DNA of 40,384 bases from Pirellulaceae bacterium (lineage in GTDB: Bacteria > Planctomycetota > Planctomycetia > Pirellulales > Pirellulaceae): assembly GCA_022448645.1 (NCBI GenBank), contig JAKVBZ010000045.1, forward strand, positions 1 to 40,384. Reading direction: 5' to 3'. Under the pieces are notes generated by a model that saw nothing but the letters and a program-made list of their open reading frames with translations, was not told where the DNA came from and did not search any database. A program made the translations under genes and the position numbers. Of this stretch, positions 10,901-16,945 are shown piece by piece (within the stretch, counting starts at the first letter, position 1; the number at the start of each line of letters is the position of its first letter).

Positions 10901-11900
10901 AGCCAATCACGGGGAGTCCGAGTTGGTCTACCGTTCCACCAACAATGACCCGACTTACATGGGACTGGCCAAATGTGTCGTCATGGTCACGACTGTTAAG
11001 GATTTTAATGTCGAATTCACCTGGAATATCCGAATCTGGATAGTCCCCGTTGTTGCCGAACTGACGGACGTCGAAGGAGAGGTTTTCCTGAACCGTCTCC
11101 ACAATCGTGTCGATCAGTGCATCTTCATCGGTAGTACGTAGGCCCCAACGGCGCAAATAGTGTGAAAACGGAGACAAAGTGATTTCGGCGGAGGAGCCCA
11201 TGACCGGGGTGTTTAAAGTCGCCCCGTCGAAGTCCAGGAACAACGTCTGACGTGTACCGACGTCTTCTTTTTCCAACGCTGGCCGGAACAGACGAAGGTT
11301 TAATTCATAATCTCCAGCTCCTCCTGAAACGCCAATAAAATATTGACCGGGAGTGTCGACGACCCAGGACAAAGCCGCGTTCCCGCCACCGGGTAACGGC
11401 GAAGCATTGGGATGCAGTGCTGTTGAGTCCTGTGTCGAACCGATGAGTAGGATTTCCACAGGATTCAACCTGTGGAAAGTCAACTCAGTTCCGGCTCCAG
11501 ATACGTTGGCGCCAAAAATGTCGCCAGCGTCCAACATCATGCTGAAGAAATCGCTGTCGCCAGCCAGGGTACCCTCGATGTCGATTTCGAAATCTTCGCC
11601 ATCGTCAAAACCGAGAGGTACCGGTTGTGCGGTAGCCAGGGTGTCGTTGCTCTCGGTTTCCGGAAGTCCTAGCAGGCTACGAGGTGAGCCCAGAAGTTCA
11701 GGTTGTCCCGCATCTCCCCAGCCATCTGTTACTGAAATGACACTGCCCTGCGATTCGAGCAGTTGTTCCTCGATTCCCGCTGAGTTGATGCTTAGCAGCA
11801 TACGGACTTCGAGCGGTTCAAAATTCAATTTGCGCGGCAGTAGATCTCCAGAAGCTCTAGCCCGGAGGATTTCCGCCCGCTTCGACAATCTCATGGTCAT
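1..11900 (-). CDS. Giant multidomain planctomycete surface protein (3' end beyond window)
   Basis: One reading frame stays open on the minus strand from ATG 11898-11900 to the window edge, giving at least 3,966 residues with no stop. Domains in order, positions approximate: planctomycete extracellular signature FEPLEVRMLLS (27-37); a PPC-like beta-sandwich starting ETESNDTLATAQ (80-190); a metzincin-like region with degenerate motif REAGHLFGNWE at 391-401 and NIMD at 410-413; Ig-like domains (450-700); a second zincin-like region ending TGISFLLRGSY (911-921); a PPC-like domain (950-1075); right-handed beta-helix modules with GDWGG motifs (1130-1790); a choice-of-anchor L domain with SYVFASEEYNEF near 1920; two more PPC-like domains (2090-2430); then repeated beta-rich modules to the edge. 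It is probably exported and attached to the cell surface, but the C-terminal anchor is not in view. The start follows a weak AAGAGA. The many short plus-strand ORFs here are shadows. Confidence 0.93.
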   Translation of the reverse strand, partial: MTMRLSKRAEILRARASGDLLPRKLNFEPLEVRMLLSINSAGIEEQLLESQGSVISVTDGWGDAGQPELLGSPRSLLGLPETESNDTLATAQPVPLGFDDGEDFEIDIEGTLAGDSDFFSMMLDAGDIFGANVSGAGTELTFHRLNPVEILLIGSTQDSTALHPNASPLPGGGNAALSWVVDTPGQYFIGVSGGAGDYELNLRLFRPALEKEDVGTRQTLFLDFDGATLNTPVMGSSAEITLSPFSHYLRRWGLRTTDEDALIDTIVETVQENLSFDVRQFGNNGDYPDSDIPGEFDIKILNSRDHDDTFGQSHVSRVIVGGTVDQLGLPVIGFAQSIDVGNFETEETAITLLDQLSEASTHPNSLNQFTLAPGVSKIDLVGVGVGNIVSREAGHLFGNWETDASNGLPNIMDEEGSLANIIGLSGPFWGDGDEVDVDFGDDSFASSQGFTGTENTLNVVSFGLSTGTMGPELVAINPNTGEVLLDGDLRSVAMQELLFRFNEGEEIDPESIADGIQIIRAGGPVAPNMEPVFDDGNDIVIIPGFIDIGEFPNEVIIRFADDLPDDRYRITIFGTGATPLVNANGAPLNGGSDQVIEFELDLGAQVISVVPQPTIREPLGGLSQARDQIVVYFNQDDLHTTAVETGQEPTDPTVVDPQFYQLIFTNDTVNNTDDEVFHPTSVSYDPATDMAVLTFASDIALLSSGPGTYRLRVGTNEDIPQAPTRIDLPAAQDPGSSFDSAHALGNFGAESMIISSAIEPTHFPMEFPGAISEPGHREIVMDKHTSIGPDVVAGISTIFYNFRSDYGRDPDGNPLFNVITPSQKDLARQIFEIYSHYLGVEFVESATMGVTVATGDLRAINPLADSGPNGPDLATASDALSTEPIFGSAVLNASKQWDDTFGGNWFSAAFTGISFLLRGSYSEELPPLTVQGNDLDLVPDGKLNDSEMFEPVFPGDHDIVHGRHLYRPEGNDIDLYELTVDQRGIFSAETIAERLDSPSTLDTVISLYEQDSSGFRLISRNDNYFSEDSFLKMELRPDITYIVGVSASGNTSFDPSVPDSGNYGTSDGEYELRLNFRPLEAATIVDIDAVNLNEVDIHTIDVDKRGTIFDGDSDGVPGGVHNFWFRTQTPSQTLIVDKSALGSLQTGSLANPFTHVSSAFAAAVPGDIVRIVGNKIEGFDPADLTSTQNSQAYLFGVDELDNPLEDGQTVKIPRGVTLMIDAGTIIKSQDAVIEVGSSAATIDRSGGVLQVLGTPNLPVFFTSYNDEQIGQDTNPNITQSPMAGDWGGILIRNDLDRASPDRLDWEARGIFLNHINHADMRFGGGLVEVASREQIITPIQMLDARPTVTFNSISSSLDAALSASPNSFEETNFNAPQFQEDPFTSDYDRVGPDVYGNSLSGNSFNSLFVRVRTPAGDELQPLKVAGRLDDTDVVHTFSENLVIQGTPGGHLLDEQTQEMSARLDASLVIDPGVVVKLDSANIVVGIGAQLVAEGVQGRDVIITSLPDDTFGAGGIFDTTGDGDDSVPNPGDWGGLYFGHVSTGSLDHARVRHGGGVTRLESGFAGFNVIEIQQANVRITNSIVEHNSAGQGGQAPEDRFGMLSNDEATIFVRGAQPIIADNIVRNNQVAAININANALNHFITTDIGRSTGHADLLEGYADNQGALVRGNQLANNGINGMVVRGGTLTTQVVMDDTDIVHVVLDEIVVPDFHTFGGVRLESSPNESLVVKFSGPVAGLTASGRPLEIDDRIGGSVQIIGQPGKPVILTGLADDTVGAGFEPDGTPQVDTNNDGLFTTISEDDGTIEESPGPVDVTSTTMEANELRDILIGPGIEAVGNAVFVGGATSAGFFEGGSDSIGIPNGIILTSGDANLASGPNNDDGATGLASQVGDLDLDAAFNTATQDTTYLQFDFQTTGGDLFFSYVFASEEYNEFVNSIFNDVFGFFLDGENIALVPGTTTPVTINSINNGNPLGAGATNPQFYNNNDLDEGALFTTQLEYDGFTDVLIAQALDIGPGVHTIKLAVSDVGDQYLDTGVFIRAGSFSDQPIGTVPQPGDWRGLKIEQNGNDRNVAVYTEQELAELDAPGSNATANNAEFMGMLAPHEKAGDDNLRLGFEVHGFLSAPDDMDVFSFEADAGTEVWLDIDRSTTSLDTVLELIDRDGNVIARSNNSVFESTDSSTLTDFPDLLAQNQAMVMQKLPPFGGEDYFASNPKDAGMRVALPEAEGTNNTYHVRVRSDGETFGAYQLQVRLREMDEIPGSVVQHADIRYAINGVEVIGQPYHTPLLGEAIEDGSENNTLRSAQDLGNVLLTDRGVISVNGQLGEIGDLLDLTDIDYYKFEIRYEDTFDDTQANYAGTVIDVDYGDGFSRPDTLLFVFNANGELILWSDDSNVVDDRPAGTDGDIDDLSRGSLGPLDPYIGTVALPEGEYFVAVMGASQLAQELDQFTSRTPTNALVRVEPINSVQRIAEEHFGGISSTANEPVLDVLIDEASIVPFALPDVRLFVATDVDVDTSQLYSVNPFTGLPLIQYPEFGADIGDLAMLDGQLRAFQLDLEDDDGGQDDKAGNFLWIDTGTADFAAAIEDEDAGGFILLGDDGIATFQVNEETGDPEPRPDGTEDPGLQGIHFEAMTFLSEDKLIAVGNAMGEPAGVELLSNILYGFTGDGVADPNPAEERVEDAATDAIEIGEIITNVIMEVAGGDALVDGTSFTIDGVVFEFEDIENAPGAVNPSAILLPLNAEDDAAAVANAVATAINDTLGPELAAEVDPDNFVQITGMLGPAVVDAPFAAVGDGGPGGMITGLAHMIDVTMEVVGGDALSDGVTFLIDEVEFEFNDIASASGTNKPNSILVPFDVTDDVATVANAVATAISDEFGVSARADADNILHIPSMLGAPTVDAPLSSDVSEATFAVSATGGLWQLDIEGPAADYLEDSAADLVGLEFAGLTAGPGRVEDGLYADTLFGITSSGTLVAFDTSGILKPVLVNAQSSVETGLLEVKGLAFSNLEENLWHETDQRGTDPGHGVTQPFDLSREAIDGENSLYFGRRVEEPELPDYDMPGGSHGVVVTHPFDLSEYSANDQPFAYFNYLALTENVDASEDTPMRDSFRVYGTDGSGLLGSGEWHLLATNNSLRNEGEYDEADAFSSLAVEVQELHDFTDSPGTWRQARIPLHDFAGRKDVRLRFEFATDGTLDLGNPNNTGSELRVVAGSELQDGDTFSVGSTQFEFESGITLNLSSGGLLNDGDYFSIDSLGGRTYFEFDSDGNVGSALLVGDVSTFLDGQTFQISDGTNTQRFEFDSGFSILVPPAGGNPFLGGIEAGDVFLLNNNTGSGDIVFEFNKEGLPASGDVLIDISDLSSQDEIADLIVEAIEGSDLGLSPTHVGNGVVHLGGIVHTTSTTGAVTHEGYDVVVIPIAGGNEGTGGIAAGDQFVINDNAGSGDMVFQFTKAGLPGTGDFNIEVSDTNTQEEIANRVMDALRFAGMTPENLGSGKIAVGAMQHSIDTSGSAFLRHRGEPTPQNDGKSISFAPTPDLKPSDLADFIAAAINASGLDVVASTGSNEVILEGNNIQFIPGSSPFRATDRTTIPFSDQDTSAKLASLAGNAIQSTILDVTPHVSGSHVNLQDVLNVDISTNANIGIVGQIGAQSFDSLLIPVHPGLTADEVAVLVKDAIASGLGFGLQIVTHDGSRLSEGDTITISDDKSSLTVEFDSGYSLVIPDTGGAGIVDGESFTISNIATTFNGSADTTRAANLGHALMLLIPAVGGDETLGGLRAGDEFVLNNSAGSDNVLFQFTKNGIPATGDVNIPILDTSTQDEIADLVVNAIQGAASLNLAPENLGIGRVLVGGLTHTVDTTGTLNLLSGLDILVPPAGGDSSRGGIDAAYQFVINDNVESGDVIFQFTKNGFPNTGDVNIPISDQSTQAEVADAIAAAVASAGLGLTPTNTGNGVVALGVTTHTVETVSSANL
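3225..3845 (-). repeat. Pair of ~300-bp intragenic repeats in the giant gene
   Basis: Two adjacent segments of the giant gene encode closely similar modules of about 95 residues. Both contain ME.[AV]GGDAL.DG..F.ID, then [FV].[DE]I, then D..A.VANAVATAI.[DE], and end with [IV].[GS]MLG...VDAP. They probably arose by tandem duplication. The ...DG..F.I....F.F.. core resembles shorter units at about 2020-2330, so one ancestral beta-alpha unit may have seeded several families in this protein. Confidence 0.75.
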
Positions 11901-12005
11901 TCTCTTACCCCTCACACGTTCCAGCGTAGAAAATCCCCATTCGTTGGTCCCCCAACTACCTGCATCATAATGGTTTGGCGCGCAAACGGCACAAAACCAA
12001 TCAAA

Positions 12006-12031
12006 TAGACACATTCCACATGAGGTGTCTA
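12006..12031. promoter_or_regulatory. Inverted repeat TAGACAC-N12-GTGTCTA upstream of the giant gene
   Basis: A perfect 7-bp inverted repeat (12006-12012 and 12025-12031) with a 12-base spacer lies about 105 bases upstream of the giant gene start. It sits over the predicted transcription start of the candidate promoter at 12031-12060. That placement fits an operator or a hairpin at the 5' end of the mRNA. No regulator is identified. Confidence 0.3.
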
Positions 12032-12060
12032 TAGTACCAGTCGGATAAATTACTTTGCAA
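12031..12060 (-). promoter_or_regulatory. Candidate sigma70-type promoter for the giant surface-protein gene
   Basis: Read on the minus strand, TTGCAA (12055-12060) and TACTAT (12031-12036) are separated by 18 bases. Each hexamer matches 4 of 6 consensus positions. Transcription would start near 12024, leaving a leader of about 124 bases before the ATG at 11900. The match is weak and rests on pattern alone. Confidence 0.25.
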
Positions 12061-12325
12061 GAAAAAAACGGGTGAAATTCAACCTGGATTCACGGTGAAC
12101 TTGAACCGAAGGTGGACAGACCTAGAACAGGTTCGGCCTGACCGTGTCGCGTTTCAGCGAAATAACACTCTGTTTGTGTTCGCTCTAATCGCTGATTTGT
12201 CACAGATTTGTGAAGAATTCGTCGTGCCTTTTCCGTCTTCCTGTCGTACGGTTCCGGAACCTGAAGTAATCTGACCCTCCAGGTGAACAAGGCAACTCCG
12301 GTGCCTCTTCCTTTCTTGACGACGG
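12061..12325. other. Intergenic stretch without recognisable gene
   Basis: Between the candidate promoter of the giant gene and the end of the broken DUF3592-type gene I see no convincing coding frame, RNA gene or repeat. A 94-codon minus-strand frame spans part of it but has no recognisable protein character. Confidence 0.4.
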
Positions 12326-13077
12326 TCAGAACTTCATCAAGAGATCTTGCAACCATCCCAGGAACTGTACCCACAACATCAGGAACAGTATCAAACCGTA
12401 AAAAACAGCGAATACCAATGCCATGATGGTTAGGGTCGGATGTAATTCAAGTACTTCGAGCCCTAACGCCAGTCCGACCATGCCAGTGAGCCCAGACATT
12501 TGCCTTGCAAACAATTAACGGGAAAAAGATGATCTTGAACGTGAGAATCAAGACCTTGTCCAGCAAGTTCCTTTCCTCGCGCATTAACCGGCGGAAGAGG
12601 AAATTGAAGAGGGTTCCCATGAACAGAAAGCCCACCAGCAAGGTCCATCACAGCGTCTGATTAGCCTGCGATTCAACGCCAGACTCCAGCACAGCTAGAT
12701 GGGGCTTTCTGGGATCATACGCCACCTCCACTGCGAGTCCGACCGGGTAACGTCCTACGGTCCGGCGTGCGTCATATTCATGTCCACCGAGTACCACCCC
12801 ATTCGACTGATACTCAATTCCCTCGACCGTGTAGACATACTCGATTTCTGACGAGTAGCTGGTCTGCCCCTCGTCGTTGGTGTGCGAATCCGACAATCCG
12901 TCCTGGGGCGGTTGGCCATTCCACGCTCGCCTGGGCCCGCTTTAACTTGTACTCACCGTACAAGATTAGCATGATCCCGATCGTGCAACCGACTCCCAAG
13001 ACCAACAGCACCGCATTACGCTGCTGACGTGCTTCTTTTAATTCCTCGTCCGATATGTGCGTCTTAGCGTTGGGCAT
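12326..13077 (-). pseudogene. Broken DUF3592-type membrane protein gene
   Basis: The N-terminus (13077 leftwards, MPNAKTHISDEELKEARQQR) has one membrane helix followed by VEWPTAPGRIV, the usual start of a DUF3592 domain. The frame then shifts near 12900. The domain resumes in another frame with EGQTSYSSEIEYVYTVEG, then GRYPVGLAVEVAYDP, then AVLESGV. That frame meets a TGA at 12648-12650 directly before TGG ACC TTG, yet the same frame continues past the stop with hydrophobic sequence (LLVGFLFMGTLFNFLF). Near 12514 the likely coding frame changes again, to a hydrophobic tail ending at 12326. This gives two shifts and one nonsense codon, the latter possibly a Trp TGG changed to TGA. Either the gene is decaying or this patch is poorly sequenced. 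The tail after 12514 could also be a separate small membrane gene. Confidence 0.65.
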
Positions 13078-13595
13078 CGTAGGGGACCTCGTGATGGTAA
13101 CATCTTCTAGGGTACTTTCTCGGGTTACACACGAATCGTTCGTACCGACGAATATACGGTAACGACCTTTTCTCTAACAACTTCTCTGGCAACCGTTTTG
13201 AACGGTCCCACCGGGGCTCCATTCACTTGAACAGTGACAACAGGTGCTCGCGGGTGGCATGTAGGGGTGGGCTAGAACTGTCCCCTATCTGATTTTGGCT
13301 ATCAGGCCGCCCGGGTCGAGAATGGAGACCGGGCGGCTCGCGGTGCTGTGTCTTGGTTTTCCGTGTTTTCTTATGCAGATTTCTGTCTAATCGTCCTATC
13401 TGGCATAATTTGCGTTCTAGAAAAAAAATGCCTAAATGTTTGCAACGGTGTATTCCTCCCATTACACTGAATCTTGATAGACTTCCTGGTTGTTTCGCCG
13501 TATCGACTAGTGGGCTAAGGGCTTGGGATCAAAACGGCGTCCGGAACATTCGCAGCAATCTGCCATTTTCTTTCCCGTTTTCGAGAAGTTCATCG
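13078..13595. other. Divergent intergenic region upstream of the dockerin/cadherin-like protein
   Basis: About 520 bases separate the 5' ends of the broken DUF3592-type gene and the plus-strand surface protein. The region contains the hairpin at 13306-13337. The plus-strand frame is open back to 13353, with an alternative ATG at 13428, so part of this region may be coding. That extension is Arg/Cys-rich and does not look like an export signal. Confidence 0.4.
13306..13337. promoter_or_regulatory. GC-rich hairpin in the divergent intergenic region
   Basis: GCCGCCCGGGTC (13306-13317) can pair with GACCGGGCGGC (13327-13337), leaving one bulged base and a 9-base loop. The stem is long and GC-rich, but neither strand has a following T-run, so it is not a standard intrinsic terminator. 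It may be a 5'-UTR structure of the plus-strand gene or a protein-binding site. Confidence 0.35.
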
Positions 13596-16500
13596 ATGAC
13601 ACGACCAGCGCCCCGACATTCACACGGCCGAGGCCGAAATTGTGGTCTTTCTGAATATCGTCGTGGTCTCAGCTTTCAGTCATTTTCTGTGGAGGCATTG
13701 GAGGATCGCATCTTGTTGGCTGGCGATATTGTCGCGTGGCAGAATCCACTGATTCCAGCCGACGTCAATGGCGATGGTTTTGTGGCCCCCAACGATCTCT
13801 TATTCGTAGCCAACGCTCTCCTTCGAAATGGTTCTCGGTCTCCAGGTGCGATTTCTGGGGACGCTGCCGGTGAAGAGGATGGCTCGTCTCATTATTTAGA
13901 TGTGAACGGAGATGGTTTCCTTAGCTCGGAAGACGCTCACATCATTGCCATGGGTATGGATGGTGCTCATACAACCCAAGTGATGCAACTTCGATTCGAA
14001 TTAACCGACACTTCGAACAATTCGATCGAAACAACGAATGTCAACGACGAAGTTTTGCTACATGTGTTCGTGCAAGACATACGTCACGATGACATACCGA
14101 GCCGTGGTGTGACGGCTGCCTTTTTGGACGTGGCCTTCGATGCTTCCGTTGCCAGTGTGTCCGCAGATGTGACATTTGGGGACGAGTACCAACTGATTGG
14201 TCAATATGATGGCTGTGTGTCTCCGGGGAGATGCTTGGGGTTAGGGAATGGTGTGTCGGATTTGGGCGGCGGGGCTCCCCTAGGCCCTGACGAATTCCTG
14301 TTGGCAAAAATTCCGTTCAACATCGATACGGCGCCCGTCACTGCTATTGACGACGATGCAACAACGGACACTGCCCTAAATGTATCAGAAGACGGACCAG
14401 CGACGATCGTGGAGGTTACCGCAAACGACATGATGGGTGGCGCGACCGTATGGCGTGGTGAGCCGGCGACGACACTAGGTTCTGATTCATTTTTGTGGGA
14501 TGACCCAGCAATACCAGTGCCCACACCAGACATCATCTACGGCACCGATTCCATTACGATCAATGGGGTGGGGGCACTGCAGATCACAGCATTGGATACC
14601 GTAGGAACGACGGGGAATGTCACGAATCATGGCAATGGTACGGTGACGTACGATCCCAACGGTCAATTTGATCATTTGAAGCAGGGCGAATCGACGACCG
14701 ATACGTTTGGATATACGGTTGCCAGCGGATCCGCAACCGATACGGCGACGGTGGTTGTTACGATCGAAGGTAAGAACGATCTTCCCGTTGCGAATTCGGA
14801 TAGCGGGTTTTACTTTACGACGGCGAAGAACACTTCCTTTACAACCGCCAACGTATTGGCCAATGACGAGGATGTCGACGGAGATCCACTCACGATATTG
14901 TCGTTGGATACCACAGGTACACTCGGAATTGTTGCCAATAATGGTGACGGTACCTTTGACTATGATCCCAACGGCCAGTTCGACAATTTGCCAGTGGGTT
15001 CCACAGGAACTGACACCTTTACTTATACCGTCAGTGATGGTCACGGTGGTACCGACATAACGACGGTGACCATTGACATCGTTGGCACACGTCAAGTTGT
15101 ATTCCGTTTAGAAACAAGCGACCTGGACGGCTTGCCGATTTCGGAAGTTGTTCAATCAGATTCATTTTTATTGAATGTGTATGTGCAAGATGTTCGGCAG
15201 GAGGAAGTGCCGGAGGACCGTGGCGTGTTCCAAGCTTATTTGGACGTGACTCACGATCCTGCGTTTGGAATAGCAACTGGGCCATTTATTCACGGCGCCA
15301 ATTTCCTAGAGGAAACATCGGGAAGTCTTTCCGTGGGATTGATTGATGAAGCTGGTGGTACACAAACAGGTTTTGGTCTGGATCCTGTCATTAGCGGTCC
15401 GCTCGGTCCTGCAGAAATCCTGCTGTTCAGTGTCGTCATGGAAGCGACCGCACCTGGTACCCTGGCGTTTTCTAGTGATCCAGCTGACGTTGCGGATCTT
15501 CATGATGTTGCACTGTTCGCACCCCCTGTGTCGGTGCATCCGGATAACATCACCTATCATCAGATGAGCATTCTGGTGACGCCTGCGCCTGTCGTGGCGG
15601 ATCCTGATGGCGGTGCCGGATTCACTACTGATGAAGATACGCCGTTCAGGACCGGTAATGTTCTTGATAATGACACGGATCGAGAAGAGGAAACTTTATT
15701 CGTTTCTTCGTTCGATGCGAGCAGTACGATAGGCATCGTGACGAGTAATGGTGACGGAACGTTTGATTATGATCCGAACGGTCAGTTTGAATATCTCCAG
15801 CCGGGCGAGTCGACTACCGACATGTTTTCCTACACAGCTACGGACGGGGATCCAGACCACATGAATTCGGCCATGGTCACGATCACCATCTTGGGTGTGA
15901 ATGACTCGCCGGTTGCCATGGATGATGGAGGCGTTGGTTTTACGACCGATGAGAATTTAGCGTTCACCACGCAAAGTGTTTTCAGTAATGACTCGGACAT
16001 TGAAGGCGACGACATCATTCTGTTGGGTTGTGATGTGTCGTCAACGGTTGGTCAGGCCAGCTGTAACCCGGACGGCACCATTGACTATGATCCCAATGGT
16101 CAATTCGGTAATGTATTGGTGGGTGAATCTGTCACGGATAGAATTGACTATTCGATCACGGATGGTAACGGCGGATTTGCCGAAGCGACTGCGTTCATTA
16201 CTATCGAAGGATCACCACCATTGCCTGGTACGATTGGCGGATTCGTATTTGCGGATGTCGACCATGACGGTGATAAAGATGTCGTCGAACGAGCTATTGG
16301 CGGAGCTGAAGTGCGCTTAGTTGGTGAGGACGCTTTGGGGAATGCCGTTTCCCGTACTGCCTATACCAATTCATTGGGACGATTCGACTTCTTCAACGTG
16401 ATCGCCGGGGATTATGAACTGATTGAAGTGCAGCCAATGTTTTTTGTGGATGGCATTGATTCTGTCGATGGTGTGATTCACACAGGTGTCAATGATCGTA

Positions 16501-16919
16501 TTTCAATTGAGACCACCCATGTCAACATGCCTGCCTTCGAAGTTTTGTTCGGCGAGCGAAGTTTGCATCCGGACTTCATTAGCATTGAGGACTTTGTCAA
16601 TACGGAATTGCGTCAAGGAATTGTTGTTGGATTCGATGTGGCTGGAAATCAGGTGTGGAACTCCGTGATGGACGGCTGGGAAGGAATTACGAGCGTCGTT
16701 GCTGATTTTTCGGCGGACGGAAATACTGCATTTCTGACAGTGACTCGCGACACGGGAGAAACGTTCAACTACGCTGTTCCAACGGATCGTACAGCGGGTT
16801 ACTTCAGGGTGAAAGGCGAAACGGCCGCCGGGCGTGTTGTGCAATTCATCGGCACGATGAGCGACTTAACACCCCTCCGTACCACATCTCTTGTGGACGC
16901 AGCCTTTGCGTCAATCTAG
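13596..16919 (+). CDS. Dockerin, cadherin-like and SdrD-B domain surface protein
   Basis: A 1,107-residue protein is read from ATG 13596 (MTRPAPRHSHG), chosen because GAGAAG lies about 7 bases upstream and the planctomycete signature VEALEDRILLAGD follows at about residue 40. Next come two dockerin-type calcium loops (DVNGDGFVAPND and DVNGDGFLSSED). Two similar cohesin-like beta domains (about 14000-14320 and 15090-15530) contain the shared motifs VFVQDIR and VYVQDVR. Four Ig/cadherin-like units each carry YDPNGQF (about 14570-15080 and 15600-16210). An SdrD-B-like domain follows (GTIGGFVFADVDHDGDKD, from about 16230), then a beta-rich C-terminus. It is probably secreted and involved in adhesion or surface assembly, which is inference from domains. 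It converges on the Nramp-like gene with a 26-base gap. Earlier in-frame starts at 13428 or 13353 are possible. Confidence 0.9.
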   Translation: MTRPAPRHSHGRGRNCGLSEYRRGLSFQSFSVEALEDRILLAGDIVAWQNPLIPADVNGDGFVAPNDLLFVANALLRNGSRSPGAISGDAAGEEDGSSHYLDVNGDGFLSSEDAHIIAMGMDGAHTTQVMQLRFELTDTSNNSIETTNVNDEVLLHVFVQDIRHDDIPSRGVTAAFLDVAFDASVASVSADVTFGDEYQLIGQYDGCVSPGRCLGLGNGVSDLGGGAPLGPDEFLLAKIPFNIDTAPVTAIDDDATTDTALNVSEDGPATIVEVTANDMMGGATVWRGEPATTLGSDSFLWDDPAIPVPTPDIIYGTDSITINGVGALQITALDTVGTTGNVTNHGNGTVTYDPNGQFDHLKQGESTTDTFGYTVASGSATDTATVVVTIEGKNDLPVANSDSGFYFTTAKNTSFTTANVLANDEDVDGDPLTILSLDTTGTLGIVANNGDGTFDYDPNGQFDNLPVGSTGTDTFTYTVSDGHGGTDITTVTIDIVGTRQVVFRLETSDLDGLPISEVVQSDSFLLNVYVQDVRQEEVPEDRGVFQAYLDVTHDPAFGIATGPFIHGANFLEETSGSLSVGLIDEAGGTQTGFGLDPVISGPLGPAEILLFSVVMEATAPGTLAFSSDPADVADLHDVALFAPPVSVHPDNITYHQMSILVTPAPVVADPDGGAGFTTDEDTPFRTGNVLDNDTDREEETLFVSSFDASSTIGIVTSNGDGTFDYDPNGQFEYLQPGESTTDMFSYTATDGDPDHMNSAMVTITILGVNDSPVAMDDGGVGFTTDENLAFTTQSVFSNDSDIEGDDIILLGCDVSSTVGQASCNPDGTIDYDPNGQFGNVLVGESVTDRIDYSITDGNGGFAEATAFITIEGSPPLPGTIGGFVFADVDHDGDKDVVERAIGGAEVRLVGEDALGNAVSRTAYTNSLGRFDFFNVIAGDYELIEVQPMFFVDGIDSVDGVIHTGVNDRISIETTHVNMPAFEVLFGERSLHPDFISIEDFVNTELRQGIVVGFDVAGNQVWNSVMDGWEGITSVVADFSADGNTAFLTVTRDTGETFNYAVPTDRTAGYFRVKGETAAGRVVQFIGTMSDLTPLRTTSLVDAAFASI

Positions 16920-16922
16920 TTG

Positions 16923-16943
16923 GTGCTAAGCCTCTTTTAGCAC
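16923..16943. terminator. Hairpin between convergent genes, possible bidirectional terminator
   Basis: GTGCTAA (16923-16929) and TTAGCAC (16937-16943) form a perfect 7-bp stem with a 7-base loop. It lies in the 26-base gap between two convergent stop codons. There is no clear T-run, so the termination strength is unknown, but the position fits a shared terminator. Confidence 0.5.
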
Positions 16944-16945
16944 GG

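Noticed and set aside
7..11970. Many plus-strand ORFs of 60-205 codons opposite the giant gene
   Set aside because: They lie antisense to a single continuous minus-strand frame with clear domain sequence. Their compositions (Ser/Pro/Thr-rich) are typical of mirrored codons.
11901..12014. N-terminal extension of the giant protein to an ATG at 12014
   Set aside because: The frame is open, but the extra 38 residues are Cys/Trp-rich, overlap the inverted repeat and come only about 10 bases after the predicted start. The planctomycete signature fits better near a start at 11900.
12090..12374. 94-codon minus-strand ORF after the broken DUF3592-type gene
   Set aside because: No recognisable sequence, and it overlaps the hydrophobic tail in another frame.
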